Shown: positions 8,657-18,423 of the stretch, in pieces
Position numbering within the stretch: the first letter of the stretch is position 1
Layout: every line of letters starts with the position of its first letter
Assembly: GCA_030159075.1 (NCBI GenBank)
Contig: BROG01000484.1
Span: 1 to 64,000, forward strand
Direction of reading: 5' to 3'
Source of the DNA: Atrina japonica
Lineage: Eukaryota; Mollusca; Bivalvia; Pterioida; Pinnidae
Length of the DNA: 64,000 nucleotides
Notes under the pieces: model-generated
Told to the model about the DNA's origin: nothing
The model's database searches: none
What the model saw: the letters and a program-made list of their open reading frames with translations, nothing else
Made by a program: the position numbers and the translations under genes

Positions 8657-9130
8657 ATGAAATTTTGCTTGTGGACCACTACACTAGTTATTTTCGTCAA
8701 CATCAACTACAACATGGAGCAGAGCTACAGTAAATCCATTGATAGTCAATGGCACATGGTGTACTCAGAAGCCGTATTAAACAAGATGTATGAAGTATCC
8801 AACACTCAATTTTACGGCTGTGAGATTGATCATCCGAGTCAAAATCAACATTCCTGCCTGATGATATATGATGACGGCACAATGATGTTTCACTACTTTG
8901 ACGAGGCTCTAGACACGGTGAACGAAACGAACATTTTGCAAAAATTTGAAGAAAGTTTAGAGCAATCCAGCATTCCTAAAGCATTTAGAGATGTCTACAA
9001 ACAGAAATTCTACTGCCCAGATTGGAGAGCTACTCAATGGACCAAAGAAACAGACCGAAACCGACTTTGGGATACGGTGTATCGTTTGATGCAACTGACA
9101 CCCCGTCTCCATAATGAAGTGACAGTTTAA
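8657..9130 (+). CDS. Unknown Polinton protein, 157 residues, intact
   Basis: The only long intact frame in the element interior. ATG 8657 gives a hydrophobic start (CLWTTTLVIFVNI) that could be a signal or membrane anchor. The next ATG, at 8717, gives MEQSYSKSIDSQWHMVY and may be the real start, since its sequence looks globular from there. The body has two Cys (YGCEIDHPSQNQHSCLM), a Trp-rich end (CPDWRATQWTKETDRNRLW) and is acidic in the middle. No domain is recognised. It lies last in the plus-strand series and is followed at once by a gene-end module. That it alone is unbroken among long genes may be chance or may mean milder constraint. Confidence 0.6.
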   Translation: MKFCLWTTTLVIFVNINYNMEQSYSKSIDSQWHMVYSEAVLNKMYEVSNTQFYGCEIDHPSQNQHSCLMIYDDGTMMFHYFDEALDTVNETNILQKFEESLEQSSIPKAFRDVYKQKFYCPDWRATQWTKETDRNRLWDTVYRLMQLTPRLHNEVTV

Positions 9131-9168
9131 GAATTTTTTATTTGTTCATTCAATTATTGTACATTTTC

Positions 9169-9294
9169 CAGAGGGACATTCCCCTAACCCTCTGCGAAAA
9201 TACATTTTGATTTCTTTTTTTAACGGGGTAAATTAAAACATGTTGCATTACAAAATTAATCTTGTCGTCTTTTGATAGAAATATGAGCTTAAAC
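9169..9294 (+). repeat. Gene-end module, copy 2, with hairpin
   Basis: AGAGGG (9170-9175) pairs with CCCTCT (9187-9192), followed by AACGGGGTAAATTAAAACATG and CTTGTCGTCTTTTGATAGAAATATGAGCTTAAA. It is the second copy of the module at 7877-7973, starting about 40 nt after the stop of the 157-residue gene. The repeated position after coding regions suggests a 3'-end signal. Confidence 0.55.
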
Positions 9295-9440
9295 AAACTG
9301 ATTTGATGTTCATGTATTTTATCTATAAGGTGTACACCTACAGTTTAAGTATAGTACTAGTACACGGTAGACACAAAAGGTACAAGAGTTATATGGTGTA
9401 AAACACCATTGAGAAACTATGAGAAGGAGTATTGGTATCA

Positions 9441-9650
9441 CAAACTCTATGAGACGTACGAGATATTGAGATTCTAAGTAAGAGAAAATAAGGCTACAAA
9501 GCGTAATAGTGTGTGTAACACAACTCTAAAAGACGTACGAGCTATAGAGATTCTAAGTAAAAAAGAAAATAAGGATACAAAGTATAATAGTGTGTAACAC
9601 AACTCTATGAGCCGTACAGAGTCTAAGTAAGAGATTCATAGAAAGAATAA
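9441..9650 (+). repeat. 80-bp tandem repeat, three copies
   Basis: Units begin at about 9441, 9521 and 9600 with CAACTCTATGAGACGTACGAG and carry GAGATTCTAAGTAA, then GGCTACAAAGCGTAATAGTG; the third is shortened. The array lies upstream of the right terminal gene. Function is not known. Confidence 0.85.
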
Positions 9651-9675
9651 GGGCACTGGTCAAATAATAGCGACA

Positions 9676-9870
9676 GTAAAACAGGTGGCCAGATGTCAAA
9701 AACAGGTAGTCAGATTCCAAGTGTCAAAATGTGAAAAACAGGTGGCCAGATGCCAAGTGTCAAAATGTCAAAAACAGGTGGCCAGATTTCTAGACGGGAA
9801 AAATAAAACTCGTCCTTGAAAATCGTCAAAAACAGGTGGCCAGGTGTCAAAAACAGGTGGCCAGATGTCT
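9676..9870 (+). repeat. Six-fold AAACAGGTGGCCAGAT repeat upstream of the right terminal promoter
   Basis: CAGGTGGCCAGAT or close variants recur at about 9681, 9702, 9739, 9775, 9832 and 9854, several preceded by GTCAAAAA. Each contains CAGGTG, an E-box. The last two are followed or preceded by TCTAGACGGGGAAAAAT. The position 50-240 bp before the TATA box suggests an enhancer-like array; this is inference. There is no equivalent at the left end. Confidence 0.75.
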
Positions 9871-9889
9871 AGACGGGGAAAAATCAATG

Positions 9890-9925
9890 CGTCACGCGCA
9901 CGTCATTAACTCTATATAAGCTAGT
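9890..9925 (+). promoter_or_regulatory. TATA promoter of the right terminal gene copy
   Basis: GCGTCACGCGCACGTCAT is followed by TCTATATAAGC (9911-9921), 37 nt before ATG 9957. It matches in order and spacing the promoter of the left copy, which supports both as real core promoters. Confidence 0.6.
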
Positions 9926-9956
9926 ACTGTCTGAGTCTCGGTATTACTTCATCCTC

Positions 9957-10229
9957 ATGGACATGGACTTTGAAGATGTACCATCGGAGAATGATTTCCG
10001 TAGAGGCATTCATCGGTTATCGTCGCCGAAGAGAAGATGATAGTTGTGAGGCCTACTCCACGTAGGCCCGCGTTTACGAGCCGTCCATCGCCACCACCAC
10101 CTTATAGGCCTAGGACACCACCACCTATGCCTCCTCCGCCAAGCATGCTATGGCACAGGTTGATTTGAGGGTTCTGTGGCAACGCCAAATAAGACGGCTG
10201 CTAGAAGAAAAGGAGATGGACGTCAGGTG
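9957..10229 (+). pseudogene. Right copy of the proline-rich terminal gene, broken
   Basis: ATG 9957 gives MDMDFEDVPSENDF and ends at a TAG (about 10041) after 28 codons. A second frame then gives VRPTPRRPAF and a Pro-rich tract with PPPPYRPR, and a third gives the QIRRLLEEKEMDVR helix. Compared with 1287-1586 it has at least two frame changes and lacks the distal helix and the histone-type stem-loop. Confidence 0.65.
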
Positions 10230-10730
10230 AAAAATTTAAAAGCTTAAAAGTATGCAGGTTTTGTGTTTGTGTTATTCTGTAGCGGTGAGTTTAAAAAATA
10301 GTGTAGTGACTACACACTACTTACCAGTGTATATTCACTCAACATTAAACGTTTTTTTTTCATTTGTGCTTTTGTTATGAAGTATTCACTTCATTAGATG
10401 AAAGTCTAATATAGTAAGTCATGTGACTAGAGAGAGGTTCAGTTAAGCCTGTGAAAACTCATTTGAGATCCGAAGCTCGAGGTGTTAACATCATAAGAAA
10501 AAACCACTACTATCAGCAGGGTGAGTGTTTCATTTTTATTAGATAGGGCTAGATTATTTTCCATGCATTAAAATGACAAATATCTCAGAAGAAAAAAAAA
10601 AGTCACATGACTAGAGTATAGGTTCAGTTAGAACTCTGAGAGCTCATTTACGATCCGGAGCTCGAAGAGACAACATCGCCAGAAAACCACTACCAGCATA
10701 GGGTGAGTGTTTGAATTTTTATTATATAGG

Positions 10731-11260
10731 TTTAGTGTTTACCTTATGAAACATGTACAAACAGTAAATTTCAATATCTCAGAAAAAAATTGGCAACTAG
10801 CAACGTTAATAAGGTTTTCATTACTTACAACTTAATTATGCTATCAGGGGAATACCCAACATCTAATCAATGTTCATTCACTCTAGACCTCATAACTGGG
10901 GAAAACCCAATCACAATACAGTTTATGATAGTTCAGATCCATACAGGGTATACAGAGTGATCTCCCTTTTGTACATACTCAAACTCTATGAGTCTTAGTA
11001 AAAGGATAACATGTTCAAGCTTGACTCACGGTTACGAGCTCGGCCTACCACTTCTCGCGCTTGCGCACTTGATAAAGGACTCTCGCCGACTGTGGCGACA
11101 CCTACTGCTGGTTTCACAAACCTGGAAAAACCCAAAGTTTCGGTTCTAAAAATAGATTCACTCTTTGGAAAAAACCCAACTTCTAGTTTTAGCCGTTGAC
11201 TTCTCGTAAACTCCATTGACCTCTCGTGACCCCGACCTCTTGTAACGAAGGCCACACACA
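10731..11260. other. No gene recognised; repeated GGAAAACCCAA and GACCTCTCGT phrases
   Basis: GGGAATACCCAAC, GGGGAAAACCCAATC, GGAAAAACCCAAAG and GGAAAAAACCCAAC occur at about 10849, 10897, 11121 and 11166. GACTTCTCGTAA, GACCTCTCGTGA and GACCTCTTGTAA occur at about 11199, 11218 and 11234. These are short diverged repeats with no convincing coding frame. Confidence 0.5.
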
Positions 11261-11261
11261 C

Positions 11262-11408
11262 TCTTCCACTTCCGGTCATAGACACGCCTCCGAGCTCAAC
11301 GATTGGCTCTTTCTCCTTATTGCCATGACAACATGACCTCACTTCCGGTATGACACACTTCCGGTATGACCTCACTTCTGGTATGACGCACTTCCGGTTT
11401 TGACGTCA
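11262..11408. promoter_or_regulatory. ETS-site array ending in a CRE
   Basis: ACTTCCGGT (complement ACCGGAAGT, the ETS/GABP consensus) occurs at 11268, 11341, 11357 and 11390, with a one-base variant at 11374. The last four are spaced 16, 17 and 16 bp. TGACGTCA, a full CRE, lies at 11401-11408. ETS plus CRE clusters are typical of TATA-less promoters, but no gene start could be tied to it. It is GC-richer than its surroundings. Confidence 0.6.
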
Positions 11409-11415
11409 CAGGAGG

Positions 11416-11507
11416 CTCTATAGCGGGCCATTTGAATTAACCAATCAGAAACCAGCATTCTGATGACGTCATCAGTGTCGATTTAATTCAAATGGCCCGC
11501 TATGGAG
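11416..11507. repeat. 25-bp inverted repeat flanking CCAAT and CRE sites
   Basis: The arms 11416-11440 and 11483-11507 are complementary with one mismatch (core TAGCGGGCCATTTGAATTAA). The 42-nt spacer holds CCAATCAG (11441-11448) and the 14-bp palindrome TGATGACGTCATCA (11461-11474). It may be a miniature element or a symmetric bidirectional promoter core; it is contiguous with the ETS array. Confidence 0.8.
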
Positions 11508-12125
11508 TCGCAAATTACTACTGGCCTGATTTCTGGTATTGAAATTTGAAAGGAAATGGCTTTGTAACAGTTTTTTTTTTAAATGTGGTTTTGTAAGAAA
11601 AATAAAAATCCATTTTGGCTCGTCACAGGGCCTAGCCCCGATTCTCGATTTGCGGAATACAGAGTAACCTGTCATTTGCAAGAGTTGTCTTTCATAGAGC
11701 AGGTATCTTGTAATGAGGTATATTCTTTGCTCTTTAAAAACTTTTTTTTTATTTTTACTTAAAAAAATGAACATCCTGATGGACCAAGTATAATGTAAAA
11801 AATATGAAAAAATAACATAGAAGGTAAATAAATTTTATCTAGGTCTGTAAGGTGTATAAAGATGTTTTAGCAGAAAACAAAAAATTGCCCACATACGTCT
11901 TTACATAAGACCTGCTATAAAGAGGAGATAACTTTTGTACTCCGCAAATACGGGTTCCGATTTGGAAGCCCTTTCTAGCTTCCATTCTCGCAATCAAAGG
12001 TTGCTCCGAAGTCCGATGTATGTTCTTAAAAAAAATTAAAATAAGATAACAGGAAGACCTAATATGCCATTATTTAGCCTCCCGACATTAAATTGAGATC
12101 CGACTTTATTTCATACGCATTTCAA
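11508..12125. other. No gene recognised
   Basis: AT-rich DNA with several T runs and short frames without family features. Confidence 0.5.
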
Positions 12126-12129
12126 ACTG

Positions 12130-14060
12130 ACAAAATGATTATTTCTCCACCAACGAATTTAGTTTCAGCACTTGCAAGAGCAATGCGTGGGGATGTTGAT
12201 GCATCTTTATTTGGCTGGGACTGCACAATGTAGGGGTGTGATTCCCACTTGTCAGCCAGTTTATGTCTGCTCTCATGTGCTAAGATCTTTCCAGGCACTT
12301 GATCTCTCCTGATCACTGCTCTTCTTACTTTTGAATCGTAGTCAATGTTGTTTCTATCTGTTCTTTTCTTTTGCCATTTGTTAGGAATCTTTTAGTTTTT
12401 CCTTGATGCCTTCTACATATTTTTCACCATTTGGGATGTATGGCACAAGCTCTCGCAACTTACTAGGCCTTCTCCAGTTAATACAGTAAGTATAAATAAC
12501 ACGTGATGATATGACTAAAACATATGTACAATTTATGAGTAAAGGTAATAGAAAATCTAAAGATGTATAGAATAACAGTGCAAGGAAAGGTAAATGCTGG
12601 CAATATAGCAAAGAAGAAAGAATATAGTGGATAGGATAGTAGAGTGGAAGAGTGAAAGAATCTGGTTAGTTAAACTTCTCACATACACCTTTCCCCCACT
12701 GGTTTTATAAGCAATTGAAACGTCACAGTATATCATAAAATGGTTAAATAATGCTCCTACTGTTGTTCTCGCAGTTTGATTTCTGGCGAGGATCGCTTGT
12801 GTATAAGCTAGTGAAGTAATCTGTTATGGCCACGACGTTTTCAAAAACTCCTTTGGATGGATTTAAGCACATGTAAGCAATACATACAAGTTGTTAAGGT
12901 TGGTATGTTTGGACGTTGACTAATGGTGCTACGTGTTTCTCTGGTGTTTTCTATAGTACACACCTCTGACATATATATCCATAATTCTACATCTTCGGTC
13001 CTGTTTTAGCGGTAAAATCCATCTTTTGTCATTTGTCTTTTGGGATTTGCCATATCATTATGAAGATATTTTAGGTAAAATCACCTGCAGTTATACATTT
13101 GTACATCAGTGTGTAGCCCAGCCCAAAAAGGAATTTTAAAGTAGTCTGGGTATCCAAGTATAGGAGAATATAAGAGTTGTTGTTTTAGATGATCAAATGA
13201 TTTCAAAGATTCTAGTTTTTTTTCTCTAGTTTTTAGCATTACATCTTATTGGGGTTTGGCTGTTTTTTGAGAAATCTTTGATAAATCGTCAATAATAACT
13301 CACAAATCCAAGGACTTTTCTACACTTTCACCAGTTGTTGTCGGTCCTGGTCAGTTTATCACCTTTTCCAGTTTATCAGGATCAAATTATATTCTTTCAC
13401 TGGCTACAATGTGACCTGCATACTTGACTTTATTCATACACAAATAAATTTGTTTTGGTTATATTTTAAGATTATTCTTCCGTACACAGTTAAAACCTGT
13501 TGAAATCAGTATAAATGGTCATCAAATATTTTTAGAAAATACTATTAAGTCATCCAGGTAAATGAAACAAATTTTCAAGTTTAAATCTCCTAAACAATCT
13601 TCCATCAATCGTTGATAAACCGCTGGTGCATTTGCCGAAAGGTAATCTATTGTATTTAAAAATCCAAGGGGTCTTACAGCAAATGCAGTTCTTTCCTTAT
13701 TTGTTCTAGGACTTCAATCTCATGGTATTCACTCTTCATATCGAATACATGTATGCGTTTCATCCAAGAGAGTCTAAATTTCCCCAATCCTGGGTAGTAC
13801 ATATGAATTCCGGATGGTTCTAGGTTGCATTGTCTGCAATCAACATCTATTCATACTTTACCCGATTTCCTTGACAAAGTACTACATTTCTTGTCCATGT
13901 TTTTTTTTCTTGCAATGTTAGAGGCTATCGACTGCTTTAGATGATTTTTCAGTTCTTCCATTATTTACATTGGAATGCGTCTATGTCCTGTTTAAATGGC
14001 AATTCTTCATTGAGTAGACTCTTGTGTTGTACTCTCCATATATATCCTTTGTAGTTCCGT
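12130..14060 (-). pseudogene. Ty3/Gypsy retrotransposon pol relic (RT, RNase H region, integrase)
   Basis: Read on the minus strand from right to left. RT: about 13900-13560 gives traces of CVDYRQLN (VDCRQCN), FDMKSEYHEIEV in place of the A-motif region, and KICFIYLDDLIV with its catalytic YxDD region decayed. Next comes a linker like MNKVKYAGHIVASE and DPDKLEKVIN (about 13440-13340). Then an integrase zinc-finger region (HNDM...F, CERC-like; about 13070-12950), and finally the integrase tail YVEGIKEKLKDS (about 12430) and HKLADKWESHPYIVQSQP (12200-12260). That order is the usual Ty3/Gypsy one. It is full of stops and shifts. No LTRs were found; 12490-12700 looks unlike pol and may be a secondary insertion. 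Confidence 0.75.
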
Positions 14061-14224
14061 CGTTAAATCTGCTGGCATGCATTTTGTTGAATCTGTATCT
14101 GATCTGGTTTAGATAATTGATGTTCAGGAATCAGTAATTCTTCTATGATGACAGATTGAAGCTCACATAGAAGGGACTTTGTATTGTTCCACAGGAAGTC
14201 CATAAAACAATATGAAACAGAGTA

Positions 14225-14300
14225 AATATTGCACAAACACGGACCTCTGGAAAGTAAGGAGAAGATATCAGGTGCTTTGAAGGAGTTGACAACCCTTAAG
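14225..14300 (-). repeat. Fragment of the Penelope-like 3' module
   Basis: CACAAACACGGACCTCTGG followed by a decayed GATATCAGGTGCTTTGAAGGAG matches 2543-2600. It lies in opposite orientation to, and just before, Penelope copy 2, so copy 2 may have had inverted flanks. Confidence 0.65.
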
Positions 14301-14340
14301 TTTATTCTTCCAATCGACACAACGGAACGCAAAATATATT

Positions 14341-15480
14341 AGTAATTCAGTATGAGCGTTATATACGGTCCGCAAACTGCATTGGATGAAGTATCATTAG
14401 TACATTATGTAAAACAAACATATAATTCAAAACCAGTATCATCCAAGTGATTCCGAATTGTAATAGTTGCAACAACTTAATGATACACTACATATTAATC
14501 GTATATTAGTGATTGGTTATAAGGATACTTATTTTGTCAAACACCACTCTGATTCTACACATAAATACACTGAAGATGATATAAAAAAGATGCTGGGATT
14601 TCTAATAGACAATGTATTTATAATGTTCGGAGACGTGATCTTTCAACAAATTGTCGGCATTCCTATCGGAACCAATTGTGCTCCTTTATTTGCTGACCTG
14701 TTCCTTTATTCATATGAAGCAGACTTCATTCAGAAACTGCTGAATCAAAAGAAGAAAGAGTTAGCGGTGTCCTTCAATTTAACATTTAGATATATCGATG
14801 ACGTTTTGTCAATTAATAATTTTTATACATATGTCAATGCGATATATCCCAGCGAACTAGAAATTAAATATACAACAGAATCAAGCACACACGCTTCATA
14901 CTTAGACATTTAACTAACTATAGACACAGACGGTAAATTAACAACTAAACTATACGTCAAACGCGACGATTTCGGCTTTCCCATCGTTGATTTTCCACAT
15001 TTAAGTAGTAATATCCCACAATCACCCGCATATGGAGTTTATATTTCACAAATGATAAATATGCCAGGGCGTGTTCAACATATGAACATTTCATATGCAG
15101 AGGTAAACTACTCACTGACAAATTATTGACACAGGGATATCGAAAACCGCGTTTGATGTCAACGTTCCGCAAATTTTACGGTCGGTATAATAGTCTTGTT
15201 TGCAACTACTCTGTTTCACTAACTGACATGTCGAGTTACCTGTTCGATGGCGGTTGTTGAGAGGTATAAACCAATTATTACGAGGATTCGTTCCTCACGT
15301 TTTTCATTTTAATTTGACTGTGGACTCACGACGGGTGTGACCGTTCGACTGGGGATGCTTACACCTCCATGGCAACTGATCCCACCTCTTGATTTGAAGA
15401 GGTCCGTGTTTGTCCATTTTTTACCAGATTGATACCTATATCCTGGACATCCGTACGATTTATACCTTGGAATCTGAGAC
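14341..15480 (+). mobile_element. Penelope-like element copy 2
   Basis: Plus-strand RT at 14467-15130 followed by the 3' module inverted relative to copy 1 (15140-15480). Its end sequence (GATTTATACCTTGGAATCTGAG near 15458-15480) matches the end found at 2488 and 51640, which fixes the 3' limit. Confidence 0.8.
14467..15130 (+). pseudogene. Penelope-like reverse transcriptase fragment, copy 2
   Basis: An open stretch 14467-14913 carries a motif B like GIPIGTNCAP followed by FADLFLYSYE, and the catalytic RYIDDVLS (about 14800). It ends at a TAA (14911-14913) in a position where copy 1 reads on. The frame continues with DDFGFPIVDFPHLSS and AYGVYISQMI, then shifts near 15058. It is about 90% identical to copy 1 over the shared part by eye, so both come from one family. 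The RT N-terminal half with motif A is missing. Confidence 0.87.
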
Positions 15481-15509
15481 TTTTTATATTCAAATGTTAA
15501 ATTTTTCAT

Positions 15510-16350
15510 CGATTCATTTCTTTAAAATTAAAAAAAAAATTAAAACAACGACTACCGAGCAAATAGGTCCTTTTGAAACTTGAAGGTGGTTTTACATACC
15601 AAGGGATTCAAGAAACATGTTCTGGTCGTTCAGCATATTTTAGGTGTGGACTTTATTATTTCCTGCAATGTGTGACCGAACAAATTATAAGAAAATGACC
15701 TCTAGACCAACCTAGATAATTTCAAGAACATTTTCCAGTAAGAATAATTTATACATTTTACGATTGTACATTTTCACTATATTTTCACAATATATACTAA
15801 ACTTTTAAAATTTTAAATCTATTACAAATAAAAGATTAGTAAAGGACAATACAATAAGTGAGTGGATCATGTTGAACTTTCATATTCAGTTAAGCTCATT
15901 TGTGGTATATGCAATGTCATATGCCGTAATATTATACCTCTTCATAAATTCTAGCGATTTCATTGGACAATAAGCGTTTTTCCATTCCACTGTCTCGGTC
16001 ATTCCAGGGTGATATTCAGCAGGGTGATATTCAATAAAAATATCACATGCGCAGAAATGGATGCGCGTACGGTTCGATTGTTTTTCCAATGTAGTAATTA
16101 GGCGTAACCTCTGTATGAGTTGTGATAACATACATTTCTTCGACGCAGACTGGAACCGAAAGAAAAATCGACAACCGAAATTAAATGATTTGACTGTATT
16201 GGTATATATCATTATCAAATATATTTGCTGAAGTCAGCCAAAAAGACATGCTCGCTTGAGGCTTAAGATTGCTCAAAATCGACATAGCTAAGAACGGTTT
16301 GGGTATCGAAGGCAGTTTCTATTACGAACGTGATGAATTAACTTCCGTAC
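15510..16350. other. No gene recognised
   Basis: AT-rich intergenic DNA. A 110-codon minus-strand frame at 15886-16218 has no recognisable features and is not supported as a gene. Confidence 0.5.
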
Positions 16351-16351
16351 A

Positions 16352-16662
16352 GAGCCGGCCTGGCTCAGTCGGTAGCGCGCTCGACTCTTGATCGTGAGGT
16401 CGTGAGTTGAGTCCAGCCGGCAACAGTTTGGTTTCCTGTCCTGCGGATGAGACAGTAAAAACCGAGGTCCCGTAAAACAGTAGGTGTCGGCACGTTAAAG
16501 AACCTTCTACTGGCGTGTCTCAATGGCCGTAGTTGCCGAGCATAGGCCAAAATTTTGAAGCCCTTCACCGGCATTTTCACATACAAAACGGTGACGTCCA
16601 ACCATATGAGTGAAATATTCTTGAGTGGGACGTTAAATAATAGTAAACAAACAATAAACAAA
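16352..16662 (+). mobile_element. tRNA-derived SINE, family 1, nearly complete
   Basis: The tRNA-like head has an A box (TGGCTCAGTCGGTAGCGCGC, 16361-16380) and a B box (GAGTTGAGTCCAGCC, near 16413). A body with GTCGGCACGTTAAAGAACC and GCCGAGCATAGGCC follows, then a tail with CCATATGAGTGAAATATTC, TTGAGTGGGACGTTAAA and an AAACAA-rich end. Related copies lie at 50800-51065 and 61497-61672. Pol III transcription is expected for the intact family. Confidence 0.9.
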
Positions 16663-16827
16663 CTTACGTACATGTAGATTTTTGCATGAATAAAGTATTG
16701 GACAAAAGCGTAATACTGTCTCGGTCTGATGCAGTTTTCAATTTTGTGTTTTAAGTAATTAGTAATTAGGGATAATAACATATGCTTCAATACAGTGGAT
16801 TTGACGGTATATCATTATCAAATAAAT

Positions 16828-16937
16828 ATAACATTCCTGATCGGGTAGTAGGGGAAATTGTCACCACTTCGCCTCGGTTGACAATGTATTTCCTCGGGGT
16901 GACAATTTCCACTACCACCCGATCAGGAATGTTATAT
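16828..16937. repeat. Foldback repeat, 38-bp arms
   Basis: TATAACATTCCTGATCGGGT at 16828 and onward pairs with ACCCGATCAGGAATGTTATA ending near 16936. The arms extend through GGAAATTGTCACC/GGTGACAATTTCC with few mismatches around a loop of about 31 nt. Reading frames on both strands here mirror each other and are products of the palindrome. Probably a miniature inverted-repeat element. Confidence 0.85.
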
Positions 16938-16999
16938 CTATACAATGTAAATTTGAAATTATTAGAATACAGCGTAAATATTGTTTTGTTCAGTGTCAT

Positions 17000-18420
17000 C
17001 TTCTGAGAAAAAATAATGACTTATGTATGCATGAAGGTGAAGACGATAGTTAGTTCAAGTGTGGGTGTCGTAAAATGTAAATGATTTAATAGTCAAAACT
17101 TCTAAACTTCCGTGGCGTGTCTCAGATACTCATCAAGGGATACTCTTGAATACCACAAGCATTGGAACAGACGACAATTCGTCATTATGTATTCGTATTT
17201 TCAAAATGTCTTGCACAGACGATATTAGTAACATCAGGTGCCCGGAAATCACATCTTGTGTAAGGTTCACATACAAACGACTGTGATGTTAGATTTTTAT
17301 CAGAGGAACAATGGAGACATTGGCCTTGATATATTAAATGAAATTCTGTCTGTACATAGACGACAATTACATGATTGAATGTACTTGATAGTAGATGTTA
17401 GTTGAGTGTGATCTATGCGTAGATGATAATGACTCGACTAACTGTCCAGTAATAGCAATAATTGGACAAGCGTAAGTAGAGGATGGTCAATTGGAGACCA
17501 TTTAGTACGATTAAATGTCCTATAATTAAAACGTTGTATATAAATTGACGAAGGTCAATGCGTAGACAATGGTGCACTTACGTTACCTGTGACACAATCA
17601 TTATATGTAATGGTCAACATGCTCTTTTCTACCCGTGGTCCCATGCGACCGAAATCTCTCGTATCTCATGAATATTATTCATAAGGCATCAGCCAATGCG
17701 AGTAAATGGTGCTCGCATTGGTCCACCAATCAGATACATTGTTCTATTGAGGTCGTCATTACTGTTCTAATACAATGCAGAAGTTGTTTAAAAGCCTCAA
17801 TCTGAGGCATCTATATATATCTTTGCAATAATCACATTACACATGTGTGGTTATGCTATTTGATATTAATGGCATCATTATGATTTTCTGTAGTAGGTTT
17901 AAATTTACGATTTTTTTATATTACAGTACAACATACTATTCTTTCTGTAGCAACTTACTTTAAATTTTAGATAATATGATGAACTGAGATTATCTGAAAA
18001 CAACACGTTTAATACACGCACTTAAAGGGACATAAGTTGTTTTTTTAATCTTTTTTTTTACTGCTAATGTACAATTATAACAAAAAAAAGAGATATACAC
18101 TAGCCTAAAAATTGTTGCCATAGAAACATGCTCATACTCATAAGTTCCATACAAAGAATATATCCTACAATGATAAAACCAAAACTACAATGACAATAGC
18201 ACAAATATCAACAGTAATTTACTGTCTAATGTTCTAAGTATTTGATTTATTTCGATATTTTTATTGTTGACGTACCATTCTATATTTCAAAAAATGAATA
18301 CCAGATGATTTTTATGATATACCTGCTAGTACTTGTTAATTCATCGCATCGCATTGGTAAGCTTACCGTGACGTCATAAGTCCTTATATAAATATATATC
18401 TAATATATATTGCCACCATT
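17000..18420. other. No gene recognised; one short hairpin
   Basis: AT-rich DNA. CCAATGCGAG (about 17693) and CTCGCATTGG (about 17713) form a small hairpin. Nothing else could be assigned. Confidence 0.5.
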
Positions 18421-18423
18421 GGT

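Larger units (their letters stand above)
955..10560. mobile_element. Decayed Polinton/Maverick element
   Basis: The interval carries the Polinton/adintovirus set: an A32/FtsK-type packaging ATPase, a DDE integrase with chromodomain, a double-jelly-roll major capsid protein, an adenain-like cysteine protease and several small genes. It is bounded by inverted copies of one terminal module (about 955-1680 and 9880-10560). Most genes have one or more frameshifts or in-frame stops, so the copy is dead. No B-family DNA polymerase is present between the modules, so the element is deleted, belongs to a polymerase-less lineage, or extends beyond the repeats. A Penelope-like insertion occupies about 2488-3760. 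The exact ends and target-site duplication were not found. Confidence 0.88.
9880..10560 (+). repeat. Right inverted terminal module of the Polinton, with an extra partial copy at 10590-10730
   Basis: It matches the reverse complement of 955-1680 in order: CGTCACGCGCACGTCAT, TATA box, proline-rich gene, GTATGCAGG...CTGTAGCGGTGAG block, GGTTCAGTTA, ATCCGAAGCTCG and GGGTGAGTGTTTCA. The last three landmarks recur at 10612-10720 (GGTTCAGTTAGAACTCTGAG, ATCCGGAGCTCGAAGAG, AGGGTGAGTGTTTGA), so the outer part is tandemly duplicated on this side. Confidence 0.7.

Noticed and set aside
10995..11375. Minus-strand 126-codon frame
   Set aside because: It runs across the ETS repeat array and short direct repeats; no recognisable domain and a plus-strand frame overlaps it.
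16352..16425. Functional tRNA gene
   Set aside because: A and B boxes are present but it is the head of a SINE with a conserved non-tRNA body; the same holds for 50411-50500.
16365..16790. Minus-strand 141-codon frame
   Set aside because: It runs antisense through a SINE. The same applies to frames at 50639-51013 and 61596-61778.
16782..17006. Overlapping frames on both strands with similar peptides
   Set aside because: The mirror similarity is caused by the foldback repeat at 16828-16937.
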